Assembly (NCBI GenBank): GCA_025359045.1
Contig: JANYHN010000003.1
Span: 38,778-102,777 of the forward strand
Origin: Hyphomicrobiales bacterium
GTDB lineage: Bacteria; Pseudomonadota; Alphaproteobacteria; Rhizobiales; Aestuariivirgaceae
Length of the DNA: 64,000 nucleotides
Direction of reading: 5' to 3'
The notes below the pieces were generated by a model, which saw only the letters and a list, made by a program, of their open reading frames with translations, made no database searches and was not told the origin of the DNA. Positions within the stretch are counted from its first letter, which is position 1, and every line of letters starts with the position of its first letter. Positions 44,981 through 53,987 of the stretch are shown here, piece by piece. The translations under genes and the position numbers were made by a program.

Positions 44981-47902
44981 TCAATTTCCGTCGCTGGCCG
45001 CATTTTGCCTGCCGATGACATCATTAAAAATTGACGCGACGTGGCTCTGTGTTTCAGCCAGCAATGCCTCTGTGGCGGCGACATCAGGCATTCTAGCCGC
45101 CCTTGCCACCGCCTCGTTCAGGCTTTTGGCGCTTGTCTCAGGTTTATATTGATCTGCAACACAGAGGCGCAAAACTTGGGTTAGGCGCTGAAAGAGCTCA
45201 CAGGCGATGGTTAATTGTGATGCTGCACCAGCAGGCAAGACTTTGCTCTCTGTTATTTTTTCTAGCGCTTTCAATGTGTTGGTATCCAACATTTTTGGAT
45301 TATTGGCAATCAGTTGCAAATATTGGGCAATGAACTCAATTTCAACGAGGCCACCCTTGGCGCGTTTAATATCCCACAATCCTAATTTCTCATGTTCTGC
45401 CAACATAAGATTGCGCATATCACGCACATCTTTCAAAGTCTTTGCATGGTCACGCGGTTCGCAGAGTGTGGTCCAGATGGCGTGCTCTAACTTAACGCGA
45501 AGTTCTGGTTCACCTGCCACAACGCGGGCGCGGGTTAAGGCGAGTTTTTCCCAAGTCCAAGCTTCATCTTTTTGGTAAGAAACGAAACTTGAAAAACTTA
45601 CCGCAACTGGCCCCTTGCTGCCTGACGGGCGCAAGCGTAAATCAACCTCATAGAGTGTGCCTTCGGCGGTTGGTGCTGATAAAGCCGTGATCAATCGCTG
45701 CGTTAGCCTTGCGTAGTATTGTGTGGCACTTAACGGTTTTGGGCCATCCGAAAGTTCGGCACTTGGATCATGATCATAGATCAACATCAAATCCAAATCG
45801 GAACTCGCAGTCATCTCCCTGCCGCCCAGTTTTCCCATCGATATGACAGCGCATTGCCCTCCTGCAAATGAGCCGTGATTTTGTCGTATCTCGTAATCAC
45901 ACACGGAAAGCAACTTGGCGATAGCTTGCTCTGCAATGTTTGAAAACCCTAAGCCTGCCTTCTCAGCAGTTATGGTTTCGGCGAGGAGCCTGACTCCAAC
46001 GCGAAACTGATGCTCGCGCACCAACACCCGCATACGGTCCATTGCCTCATCGCGCGCCGTTGCATTAGGGATGATGGTATCGAATTCTTGGGTTAGTTCC
46101 GCCAAGGATGGAAGTGGCCGCATGAAATCAGCGCCAACCACGGCTTCTAATGTCCGGGGCTGGCGTTTGAGTTGCTCGGCTAATCTTGGAGCTTGGCCTA
46201 ATATTTGAGCGATGAGTTCAAGCAAATTGGGATTGGCCTTCAACATCGAAAAGAGCTGCACGCCGGAAGGCAGACCCCGCATAAACTCATCAAAAGCCAA
46301 AAACGCTTGGTCGGGGTCACCGCGCTTTGAAAGAGTTTGCAGAAGTGTGGGCATCAACTCAGTTAGTATTTCGCGCGCGCGGGCGGTTCGTGTCGCTGCA
46401 TAGCGACCAAAATGCCAGCCTCTGATCGTGGCTGAAATTTCTGAGGCTTGGCGAAAACCCATGCCTTCCAAAGTTTCGATGGTGGCTGGATCGTCTTCGC
46501 CACCCGTGAAAACCAAACTGCCTGACTCAGACCCAAGTGCCCCCGCATCTTCAAACAGTGCTGAATAGTGGCGTTGTACAGTTTCAAGCGTTGCGCGTAA
46601 CTTCACAGACAGATCAGTGCCGCTTTGAAAGCCACTGAAGCGCGCAAATTTTTCGAATGCTTCTGCACCTGCTGGCACAAGATGGGTTTGTTGGTCATCG
46701 ACCATTTGTGCCCGGTGTTCGAGCATACGCAGAAAAACATAAGCGTCTTTTAGTTCGACAGCAGTTTGAAGTTCGATCCACTTGGCTTCAACCAAGGCAT
46801 CCAACATCTCCAAAGTCGAGCGTCCACGGAGGTTTGGGTTTCGCCCACCTGCGATCAATTGCTGAGTTTGCACGAAGAACTCAATCTCGCGAATGCCGCC
46901 GCGACCGAGCTTGAGATTGTGACCCTGAATCGCAATTTCGCCGTGGCCTTTCACGGCGTGAATTTGGCGTTTCAGGGATTGCACATCGGCGATGGCCGCA
47001 TAGTCCAAATATTTGCGCCAAATATAACTGGTCAGGCGTTGGAGAAACTCCTCACCAAGTGCAATATCACCGGCGACGGGCCGCGCTTTTATCATTGCGG
47101 CACGTTCCCAGTTCTGGCCTTGGTTTTCGTAATAGATCGCTGCGGCCTCGAGGGCGATGGCCATTTGGGTGGCGCGCGGATCGGGGCGCAAGCGCAGATC
47201 AACCCGAAATACATAGCCTTCTTCTGTCATATCCTGAAGCAGGCTCACCACATCGCGCGTAAAACGGACGAAGAAAGTTGACGGCTCTATATCTGCAGCC
47301 AAATGCGCTGTTTCAGGATCGTAGAGAACAATCAAATCGATATCACTGGAATAATTGAGTTCGAACGCGCCATGTTTGCCCATGGCAAGCACTACATAGC
47401 CACATTGTTTTGACGGGTTTTCAGCTTGGCGCAGCGTAAGCTTTTGTTTGGCTGCATTTTCGCGCAGCAAATAATTCATGCTCGCATTCAAACACGCGTC
47501 CGCAAACAGTGTTTGTGCATGGGTGACTTCCATTACTGACCAAACATGTCCGAGATCGGCGAGGCCTATAAAAAGTGCGGCCTTTTGCTTGGCAATCCGC
47601 AAACTTGAAGAAATATCATTTCGGGTCGCTGAATGTTCAAGTATCAGAACTTCTGCGTTCAACTTTGCCAAAACATCATTCGGTTCGGCATTCATTAAAC
47701 TGATTACAAAATCACTGTGCCGCAAAATCAATTTGGCAAGATAGGGGGAGCCTGAAACCGCAGCGTCAATTAACCGACGAATCGGAAAAAGATCATTCGC
47801 CAAACCAATGCTGCAATCTTGCCAGAAACTTGCTGTCACGCTTGCCTCCGCGCTTTGCAGATTCTCCAAATTCATTCGGGCAATAAAGCTATTCTTGTTC
47901 AC
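44981..47902 (-). CDS. glnE: bifunctional glutamine synthetase adenylyltransferase/adenylyl-removing enzyme
   Basis: A 973-residue protein with duplicated nucleotidyltransferase domains. The first has LAMGKHGAFELNYSSDIDLIVLYD near residue 185 (adenylyl removal) and the second has ISMGKLGGREMTASSDLDLMLIYD near 690 (adenylylation), each with paired aspartates for metal. It controls glutamine synthetase activity according to nitrogen status through PII. GTG 47902 or ATG 47875 may be the start; neither has a clear ribosome-binding site. It follows the sensor kinase gene closely. Confidence 0.95.
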   Translation of the reverse strand: MNKNSFIARMNLENLQSAEASVTASFWQDCSIGLANDLFPIRRLIDAAVSGSPYLAKLILRHSDFVISLMNAEPNDVLAKLNAEVLILEHSATRNDISSSLRIAKQKAALFIGLADLGHVWSVMEVTHAQTLFADACLNASMNYLLRENAAKQKLTLRQAENPSKQCGYVVLAMGKHGAFELNYSSDIDLIVLYDPETAHLAADIEPSTFFVRFTRDVVSLLQDMTEEGYVFRVDLRLRPDPRATQMAIALEAAAIYYENQGQNWERAAMIKARPVAGDIALGEEFLQRLTSYIWRKYLDYAAIADVQSLKRQIHAVKGHGEIAIQGHNLKLGRGGIREIEFFVQTQQLIAGGRNPNLRGRSTLEMLDALVEAKWIELQTAVELKDAYVFLRMLEHRAQMVDDQQTHLVPAGAEAFEKFARFSGFQSGTDLSVKLRATLETVQRHYSALFEDAGALGSESGSLVFTGGEDDPATIETLEGMGFRQASEISATIRGWHFGRYAATRTARAREILTELMPTLLQTLSKRGDPDQAFLAFDEFMRGLPSGVQLFSMLKANPNLLELIAQILGQAPRLAEQLKRQPRTLEAVVGADFMRPLPSLAELTQEFDTIIPNATARDEAMDRMRVLVREHQFRVGVRLLAETITAEKAGLGFSNIAEQAIAKLLSVCDYEIRQNHGSFAGGQCAVISMGKLGGREMTASSDLDLMLIYDHDPSAELSDGPKPLSATQYYARLTQRLITALSAPTAEGTLYEVDLRLRPSGSKGPVAVSFSSFVSYQKDEAWTWEKLALTRARVVAGEPELRVKLEHAIWTTLCEPRDHAKTLKDVRDMRNLMLAEHEKLGLWDIKRAKGGLVEIEFIAQYLQLIANNPKMLDTNTLKALEKITESKVLPAGAASQLTIACELFQRLTQVLRLCVADQYKPETSAKSLNEAVARAARMPDVAATEALLAETQSHVASIFNDVIGRQNAASDGN

Positions 47903-47911
47903 ATCATTGTT

Positions 47912-49303
47912 TTAAGATGCTTCAGTGTAAAGGGGAAGACGCAGTATCACGCGAAGCCCCGGCTTGTTATCCTCAAGCTGTATTTGCCCACTGTGCAAGG
48001 TCATCACGCTGGCGACGAGGCTTAACCCCAAGCCATTGCCCGGCTTTGAGCGGCTTTCATCAAGCCGGACAAACCGACCCAACACGCGCTCACGGTCTTC
48101 AAAATTTATCCCAATGCCGTGGTCTGCCATTTCAATAATCACGGTTTGACCATCGACCCGACCTATCACTTCAATGTTAGCAGGTTTATCTGCGCTGGTC
48201 TGACCATATTTCATGGCGTTATCGATCAAGTTGTTCAGCACTTGTGCTAAAAGTTGACGATCTCCTCGGACACGCAAACCGGGCCTTGCTTCGAGCATTA
48301 ACGAGCCGCCTGCCTCATCGGCCAAGGGTTCATAAAGTTCAACAACATCTCTTAGTGTTTCGAAAAGATCAAGAGGTTGTAAGCCTTGCCGCATTTGGCC
48401 GGATTCGGCCTGGGCAATGGAAAGAAGTGCATTAAAAGTGCGCAACAACTTATCACATTCTTCAATGGTTTGGTCGAGTGCCGTTCTATATTCTAAGGCG
48501 TTCTCTTGGCGCAAAGCGTCCTCGATGCGCGCACGCATACGCGTCAGCGGCGTTTTCAAATCATGAGCAACATTGCTTGAGACTTCCTTCATGCCATTCA
48601 TCAACCGCTCGATTTGCGAAAGCATGTCGTTCAACGAACCAGATAGTCGGTCGAGTTCATCATTGCCACCGCTCACTGGCATACGTCCGGAAAGATCGCC
48701 AGCCATAATAAGGCGGGTGGCGCCGGTAATGGCATCAATGCGCGTTAAGAAATTTCGGCTCATGAAATAACCTCCGCCGAGACCCACAACTAACGACATG
48801 CCGACAGCCCAAAAAATTGCCTCCCGGATCACATCGCGAAATTGGCGCAACTCGTTAACGTCGCGGCCAACGAGTAGGTCATAACCATTGGCAAGTTCAA
48901 CCTGAAAACCGCGCGCCGTATGTTGAACAGCGACAGGCTCTTTTCCCACAGTAATCGGAAAATCTATCCATGTTTGATTTTCAGTAATCCCTGTCGGCAT
49001 CGCATCCAGATTGCCAGCGATACGGGCGCGATTTGGGCCTTCTAATAAATAGATTGCGCCACCTGCATCGAGGCTGCGGCGTTGTACTGTATCTACCAGC
49101 CCGGCAACGCCCAGTAACCTGTATTGATCTGCCAAGCCAAGGATTTCCGCATGAATTGTGTCTTCAGTTTGGCGCTCCAGAAGACCAACTGTCGTATAAT
49201 AAACATATCCCAGAATTGCGGCTGCCGAAATCGCGAAAACCAAAAGATAGATAGCGGCGAGCCGAAACGTCGAAGTCTGAAATATACTATTATTAGCGGG
49301 CAC
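47912..49303 (-). CDS. HAMP-domain sensor histidine kinase
   Basis: A 463-residue kinase: membrane helix near residue 12 (LAAIYLLVFAISAAAILGYVYY), periplasmic domain, second helix near 165 (AIFWAVGMSLVVGLGGGYFM), HAMP, HisKA box SSNVAHDLKTPLTRMRARIE, and ATPase motifs NAMKYG, DHGIGI and GNGLGLSLV. GTG 49303 overlaps the response-regulator stop by 11 bases, so the pair is coupled. The place between degP and glnE is conserved in rhizobia and Bartonella as I recall, but the signal is not established. Confidence 0.9.
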   Translation of the reverse strand: MPANNSIFQTSTFRLAAIYLLVFAISAAAILGYVYYTTVGLLERQTEDTIHAEILGLADQYRLLGVAGLVDTVQRRSLDAGGAIYLLEGPNRARIAGNLDAMPTGITENQTWIDFPITVGKEPVAVQHTARGFQVELANGYDLLVGRDVNELRQFRDVIREAIFWAVGMSLVVGLGGGYFMSRNFLTRIDAITGATRLIMAGDLSGRMPVSGGNDELDRLSGSLNDMLSQIERLMNGMKEVSSNVAHDLKTPLTRMRARIEDALRQENALEYRTALDQTIEECDKLLRTFNALLSIAQAESGQMRQGLQPLDLFETLRDVVELYEPLADEAGGSLMLEARPGLRVRGDRQLLAQVLNNLIDNAMKYGQTSADKPANIEVIGRVDGQTVIIEMADHGIGINFEDRERVLGRFVRLDESRSKPGNGLGLSLVASVMTLHSGQIQLEDNKPGLRVILRLPLYTEAS

Positions 49304-49967
49304 GGATCATGTAGCCGGCTCCGCGCACGGTTTGCAGCAACGGTTCAGCAAAGCCTTTGTCAAGCTTCCCACGCAACCTTGAAACATGCACGTCAATAAC
49401 GTTGGTTTGCGGATCAAAGTGATAGTCCCACACATTTTCAAGAAGCATGGTGCGGGTTACAATATGGCCTGCGTTGCGCACAAGATACTCGAGCAACTTA
49501 AATTCACGTGGCTGGAGAATGATGGGTTTGCCGCCTCTTGTTACTGTGCGACTCATCAAATCAATTTCTAAATCCAGCGCCTTGAGTTTGGCATCCTTGG
49601 GATCAAGCAATTTGCGGCTGCCCAATCCCTCAACACGTGCTAGAAGCTCTGCAAATGCATAGGGCTTTGCCAGATAATCATCGCCACCTGCGCGAAGACC
49701 CTTAACGCGTTCGTCAACATCGCTCAGTGCGCTCAAAATCAGCACAGGCGTTTTTAGATCCGCACTACGCATGTTTTGAATAACCGTCAGTCCGTCCATC
49801 AAAGGCAACATTCGGTCTATAATGCACACGTCGTGAACACCTTCAAGAGCCATAGTAAGCCCTTGCAAACCCTCAGCAGCTAGATCAACAATATGACCGC
49901 TTTCTCTCAGACCTTTCACAAGCCAAGAAGCCGCTTCTCGATCATCTTCAATTACTAAAATGCGCAT
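49293..49967 (-). CDS. OmpR-family response regulator
   Basis: Receiver domain at the start (MRILVIEDDREAASWLVKGL, phosphorylated Asp in CIIDRMLPLMDG, Lys in LAKPYAF) and an OmpR winged helix (LQPREFKLLEYLVRNAGHIVTR; NVIDVHVSRLRGKLD). About 224 residues from ATG 49967. An ATG at 50018 with AGGG eight bases upstream would add 17 residues that are not part of a receiver, so the start is open. Partner of the kinase at 47912; being beside degP, it may respond to envelope state. Confidence 0.9.
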   Translation of the reverse strand: MRILVIEDDREAASWLVKGLRESGHIVDLAAEGLQGLTMALEGVHDVCIIDRMLPLMDGLTVIQNMRSADLKTPVLILSALSDVDERVKGLRAGGDDYLAKPYAFAELLARVEGLGSRKLLDPKDAKLKALDLEIDLMSRTVTRGGKPIILQPREFKLLEYLVRNAGHIVTRTMLLENVWDYHFDPQTNVIDVHVSRLRGKLDKGFAEPLLQTVRGAGYMIRAR

Positions 49968-50049
49968 AGGTGATTCTGTGCCCTGCTCGGGCCCACTTGT
50001 CAATTCAGCGTGTTGCATGTCATTGCCCTTTGCGGTTTTGGAAAAATGT

Positions 50050-50104
50050 GCGCGGAGACCAGTTCATCGGGGGAACGCCGGGGGGTGGCGACCGATCTCC
50101 GCGC
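50050..50104 (-). terminator. long-loop hairpin after degP
   Basis: Arms gcgcggaga (50050-50058) and tctccgcgc (50096-50104) with a 37-base loop lie between degP and the response-regulator gene. On the minus strand the stem is followed by acattttt, so it may terminate degP transcripts. The long loop lowers confidence. Confidence 0.4.
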
Positions 50105-50187
50105 TGCCAAGTGTAGGCCAGCCAGCGGGGGACGGCGGCCAAACACCTGTTCTCAAAAGATTGGCCGCGATCCTGTTCACAGACCAA

Positions 50188-51651
50188 TCAACCTTTTGCG
50201 TGTGGCAAGGCCAAATAACGCTGGCCGTCCGCCGTTCTCACCAACATCAAGACTTTCTTGCCTGTCGCACCTTTTAACGCTGCTGCAATAGCTGCTGGAT
50301 CATTCACTTGTGTTCCAGCCACTTCGAGGATCACATCACCCTCTTTCAAGCCACGTTCGGCAGCAGCAGAGTTGGGATCAACTTTCGTTACCTTCACACC
50401 TGCGCCATCATCTGCAGCGGTCACGTCCAAGCCATAAGCTGAAAGCGATCCGGCTTTTGGTTCCTCCACTTTTGCCGAGGCCATTTTAGGGTCAGTCGGC
50501 ATTGCATCCAAAGTAACAGGCACTGTCTGAGCCTTGCCGCCGCGGATGATAGACAACTGCACCACTTTGCCTGGGGCAACATGGGAAATAACTTTCGCCA
50601 AATCACGAGCGTCAGCAATATCTGTGCCATCAACTTTTAAAATCGTATCGCCAGATTTCAGACCCGCTTTCAAAGCGGGTGATCCATCGGTTAGCTCCGA
50701 GATAATAGCGCCTTTTGCATTTTCAAGGCCTAAGCTCTCTGCAATGTCTGGCGTTACAGGTTGAATCTGAACACCCAGCCAGCCACGCGTCACTTTGTGG
50801 TTGGTTTTCAAGCTTTCAATCACCCCTGTCGCAGTTGACGCAGGAATGGCAAAACCGATGCCGACAGAGCCGCCCGATGGTGAAAAGATCGCGGTGTTAA
50901 TGCCCACAACTTCGCCACTCATATTAAATGTTGGACCGCCGGAGTTGCCTTTGTTGATGGACGCATCAACTTGGATGAAGTCATCATAAGGGCCAGAGCC
51001 GATGTCGCGACCGCGCGCTGAAACGATGCCAGATGTTACTGTTCCGCCCAAACCGAATGGGTTGCCAACAGCCATCACATAATCGCCAACCTTAGCTTCG
51101 GTTTTAGTAAAATCAACGTGAGGAAAGCTCTTGTCTGATTTGATCTTGAGCAAGGCCAAATCGGTCTTTGGATCGGTACCAATGACTGTTGCATCAAATT
51201 TATCGCCATTTTGGAAAGCAATCTTAACTTCATCAGCATGATCGACAACGTGATTGTTGGTCACAACATAGCCGTCAGACGAAATCACAAAGCCAGAACC
51301 CAACGCGCCTCCTCCGCCATGTGGGGCTTGTGGTGGCATACGGTTTTTGAACTGAGGGAATTGGTCGAAGAACTCTTTCATGCCTGGTGGCAGTTGGTCT
51401 GGGCTAGCACCCTCACCACTATCAGCTATTGCTACATTCGAAAACTTGACTTCAACGCTGACCACGGAGGGCATTACTTTTTCGACCAAGGGAGCGAGGC
51501 TTTGGTAGGGATCAAATACAGCAGCTTGTTCGGCATGTACAATCGAAGGCGGCAATGCGACCAGTGTTGAAGTCAGAACCGTTGCACCCAGAAGGCCTGC
51601 GGTAAAAAGTCCAAGAACAGTTTTTTTTGTCAGAGCAAAAGTCGAAGGCAT
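50188..51651 (-). CDS. degP: periplasmic Do-like serine protease/chaperone (HtrA/DegP family)
   Basis: A 487-residue protein: N-terminal signal sequence (TVLGLFTAGLLGATVLTSTLVALPP, cleavage near VHA), trypsin-like domain with catalytic His134 (TNNHVVD), Asp164 (KTDLALL) and Ser237 (GNSGGP), then two PDZ domains (GWLGVQIQPVTPDIAESLGL and YGLDVTAADDGAGVKVTKVDPNSAAAERGLKEGD). It degrades or refolds damaged envelope proteins. It lies in the usual rhizobial place before the response regulator, kinase and glnE genes. Confidence 0.95.
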   Translation of the reverse strand: MPSTFALTKKTVLGLFTAGLLGATVLTSTLVALPPSIVHAEQAAVFDPYQSLAPLVEKVMPSVVSVEVKFSNVAIADSGEGASPDQLPPGMKEFFDQFPQFKNRMPPQAPHGGGGALGSGFVISSDGYVVTNNHVVDHADEVKIAFQNGDKFDATVIGTDPKTDLALLKIKSDKSFPHVDFTKTEAKVGDYVMAVGNPFGLGGTVTSGIVSARGRDIGSGPYDDFIQVDASINKGNSGGPTFNMSGEVVGINTAIFSPSGGSVGIGFAIPASTATGVIESLKTNHKVTRGWLGVQIQPVTPDIAESLGLENAKGAIISELTDGSPALKAGLKSGDTILKVDGTDIADARDLAKVISHVAPGKVVQLSIIRGGKAQTVPVTLDAMPTDPKMASAKVEEPKAGSLSAYGLDVTAADDGAGVKVTKVDPNSAAAERGLKEGDVILEVAGTQVNDPAAIAAALKGATGKKVLMLVRTADGQRYLALPHAKG

Positions 51652-51796
51652 GATTCAATCTCCATTAAGTCGATAATCAGGATATACGCGTGGTCAAATT
51701 ACACGGTTCTTACACAGTTATGAAACTTTGGTTAGTCTCGCGGCGGTTTGGTGGCCAAAGCCCCTGAATGTGGCAATTCATGGGCTTAATCACGTT

Positions 51797-52243
51797 TTAT
51801 TGATCAGCCGTCTTGCCTAACTTCACGCCCTTGGCCTTCAAACTCGAAGCCAGTTCCTTGGGCATATATTTTTCATCATGCTTAGCGAGTACGGAGTCCG
51901 CTAAAAATGTTCCATCGGCCTGCATCACGCCTTCAGCCACAGCACCTTGACCTTCGCGGAAGAGATCGGGCACTGCGCCGCTATAATTCACTTTGGTGTT
52001 TTTGATCGTGTCGGTCAAAACGAAGTCTTGGTGAATGCCGTCACCTTTGTTCCAAGTGCCTGCCGCGACCATGCCGCCCAAGCGAATGCGTTGGCCTGGC
52101 TTTAAGGTCTTGGCTGCAATCTCACTCGGCGTAAAGAAAAACACCATCGTATCGCCCAGAACTTGAAACATCATAAATGCCGCAACGCCTAAAACAGCTG
52201 CAGCAGCCAAAATCATTGTGGTTCTTCTCTGTTTTCGGGTCAT
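51797..52243 (-). CDS. ccmE: cytochrome c maturation haem chaperone CcmE
   Basis: A 148-residue membrane-anchored periplasmic haem chaperone. It has one N-terminal helix (MILAAAAVLGVAAFMMFQVLG), an OB-fold barrel (LGGMVAAGTWNKGDG; VNYSGAVPDLFREGQGAVAEG) and the haem-attachment histidine H122 in AKHDEKY with Tyr126. In rhizobia ccmE is followed by ccmF, ccmH and degP; here degP follows directly after 145 bases, and ccmI upstream is also absent, so the gene stands alone. Confidence 0.93.
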   Translation of the reverse strand: MTRKQRRTTMILAAAAVLGVAAFMMFQVLGDTMVFFFTPSEIAAKTLKPGQRIRLGGMVAAGTWNKGDGIHQDFVLTDTIKNTKVNYSGAVPDLFREGQGAVAEGVMQADGTFLADSVLAKHDEKYMPKELASSLKAKGVKLGKTADQ

Positions 52244-52339
52244 GGATTAATCTATCAATTGGGATGAATTTCTTGGGGTGTTCGATTGTCGCATGGTGGA
52301 TAGTTGGTGTCGGAAAGGATTGGAGGGGGCAGATTCATT

Positions 52340-52346
52340 CTGTTAG
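52340..52346. promoter_or_regulatory. ctgttag motif upstream of second soxB
   Basis: Seven bases of the motif found before mgsA and the XRE gene recur 28 bases before the soxB start, in the control region divergent with ccmE. Seven matching bases is weak evidence on its own. Confidence 0.2.
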
Positions 52347-52373
52347 ATAGTGATCATTCACGGGATACACCAT

Positions 52374-53627
52374 ATGAAACCTCGTTATTCCATTTTTTCA
52401 ATCGCCCGCAACGCGATGAACTATCACAAGGATTGGGAACGCGCTTGGCGTTCGCCAAACCCCAAGGCCGAATATGATGCAGTGATTATCGGCGCTGGTG
52501 GTCATGGGCTGGCCACGGCTTACTATCTGGCAAAGAATCACGGCATGACGAATATCGCCGTAATCGAAAAAGGATGGCTGGGTGGTGGCAATACCGGGCG
52601 CAACACGACGATCATTCGCTCCAATTATTTGCAGGATGCTTCAATTGCGATTTATGAATTAGCGCGTTCGCTTTATGAAGGCCTCAGCCAAGAGCTGAAT
52701 TACAACATGATGTTCAGCCCGCGCGGGTTGATGATGCTGTGCCAAACCGAGCATGAGCTTCGCGCCATGAAGCGCACCTCACATGCCAACCGACTGGCTG
52801 GCCTTGATTGCCGGATGATTTCACCAAGCGAAGTGAAAGAGATCGCACCAATTATCAACACGGATGCTGAATGTCGTTATCCTATTCTTGGTGCTTACTA
52901 TCAACCCCGTGGTGGCACGGGGCGGCATGATGCTGTGGCTTGGGGTTATGCGCGCGGTGCCGATGCCATGGGCGTCGATATTATTCAACAATGCGAAGTC
53001 ACTGGAATTCTGCGCGATGGTGGCAAGGTTATTGGTTTGCAAACCAGCAAAGGCGAAATCAAAACCAAGAAGATTGGCGTAGTCACTGCGGGCCATGTGT
53101 CCACGATTATGGATATGGCGGGCGTGCGCATGCCGATTGAATCAATGTGTTTACAAGCGCTGGTGTCTGAGCCGATTAAGCCCGTTCTTGATTGCGTGGT
53201 GATGGCTAATACTGTGCATGGCTATATGAGTCAGTCTGATAAGGGAGAATTGGTGATTGGCGGTGGCACTGATCCCTATAACAATTATTCACAGCGCGGT
53301 TCTTTCACGGCGCTTGAACACACCGTCACCGCGCTTGTCGAAACCTTCCCAATCATCTCGCGCCTTCGCATGCTGCGCCAGTGGGGCGGTATTGTGGATA
53401 TGACGGGAGATCGTTCTCCGATATTGTCAAAGACTGATGTTGAAGGGCTTTATGTCAATTGTGGTTGGGGCACGGGTGGTTTCAAAGCCATTCCGGGTTC
53501 GGGTTTGGTCTTTGCCGATACCATGGCCAATGACAGGCCGCACCCGATTGCAGCGCCATTCAGTTTGAACCGTTTCAAAGAAGGACGACTGATTGATGAA
53601 TCCGTTGCAGCCGCCGTTGCGCATTAG
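52374..53627 (+). CDS. soxB: sarcosine oxidase beta subunit
   Basis: A 417-residue FAD/FMN subunit of heterotetrameric sarcosine oxidase. FAD fold AVIIGAGGHGLATAYYLAKNHG near residue 35, GWLGGGNTGRNTTIIRSNY, the PRGGTGRHDAVAWGYARGADAMGVD stretch with the histidine used for covalent flavin in known SoxB, and GWGTGGFKAIPGSG at the end. It oxidises sarcosine to glycine. ATG 52374 aligns with other SoxB starts; a GTG at 52350 is rejected. It heads a soxBDAG operon without gmaS or mgs genes, so sarcosine is the likelier substrate than for the paralogue at 23981. Confidence 0.9.
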   Translation: MKPRYSIFSIARNAMNYHKDWERAWRSPNPKAEYDAVIIGAGGHGLATAYYLAKNHGMTNIAVIEKGWLGGGNTGRNTTIIRSNYLQDASIAIYELARSLYEGLSQELNYNMMFSPRGLMMLCQTEHELRAMKRTSHANRLAGLDCRMISPSEVKEIAPIINTDAECRYPILGAYYQPRGGTGRHDAVAWGYARGADAMGVDIIQQCEVTGILRDGGKVIGLQTSKGEIKTKKIGVVTAGHVSTIMDMAGVRMPIESMCLQALVSEPIKPVLDCVVMANTVHGYMSQSDKGELVIGGGTDPYNNYSQRGSFTALEHTVTALVETFPIISRLRMLRQWGGIVDMTGDRSPILSKTDVEGLYVNCGWGTGGFKAIPGSGLVFADTMANDRPHPIAAPFSLNRFKEGRLIDESVAAAVAH

Positions 53628-53639
53628 GGGAGTTACAAA

Positions 53640-53987
53640 ATGATAACCGTAAACTGCCCTGTCTGTGGCGCTGAAGGTGATGAGACTGATTTTCATTATG
53701 GTGGACAAGCGCATGTGCGCAGGCCAGCCACCACTGATGCTGCAAATGTAACCGACGAAGAGCAGCGCGATTATTTATTCATTCGCCATAATCCTAAGGG
53801 CCTGCATTTTGAGCGTTGGCGCTGTGACCGAGGTTGCGGAAAATGGTTTCATGCGGCGCGCGATACCGTGTCGCTCGATTTTAAAGCCTATTACGGTATC
53901 ACCGAACTTCCGCCTGATGAGATCATTGCGCAAGCAAAAGGTCCGTGGGCAGATTATTTTAAAGAACGCATGAAGGCGAAGAAATAA
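53640..53987 (+). CDS. soxD: sarcosine oxidase delta subunit
   Basis: A 115-residue zinc subunit: TVNCPVCGAEGDETDFHYGGQAHVRRP at the start with CxxC and His, YLFIRHNPKGLHFERWRCDRGCGKWFHAARDT near 50-75 with the further cysteines. Longer than the paralogue at 23698 by about 25 residues and with an extra cysteine pair region. It overlaps soxA by one base. Confidence 0.9.
   Translation: MITVNCPVCGAEGDETDFHYGGQAHVRRPATTDAANVTDEEQRDYLFIRHNPKGLHFERWRCDRGCGKWFHAARDTVSLDFKAYYGITELPPDEIIAQAKGPWADYFKERMKAKK

Noticed and set aside
46766..47281. 171-residue open frame antisense to glnE
   Set aside because: Falls within the first nucleotidyltransferase half of GlnE; no independent evidence.
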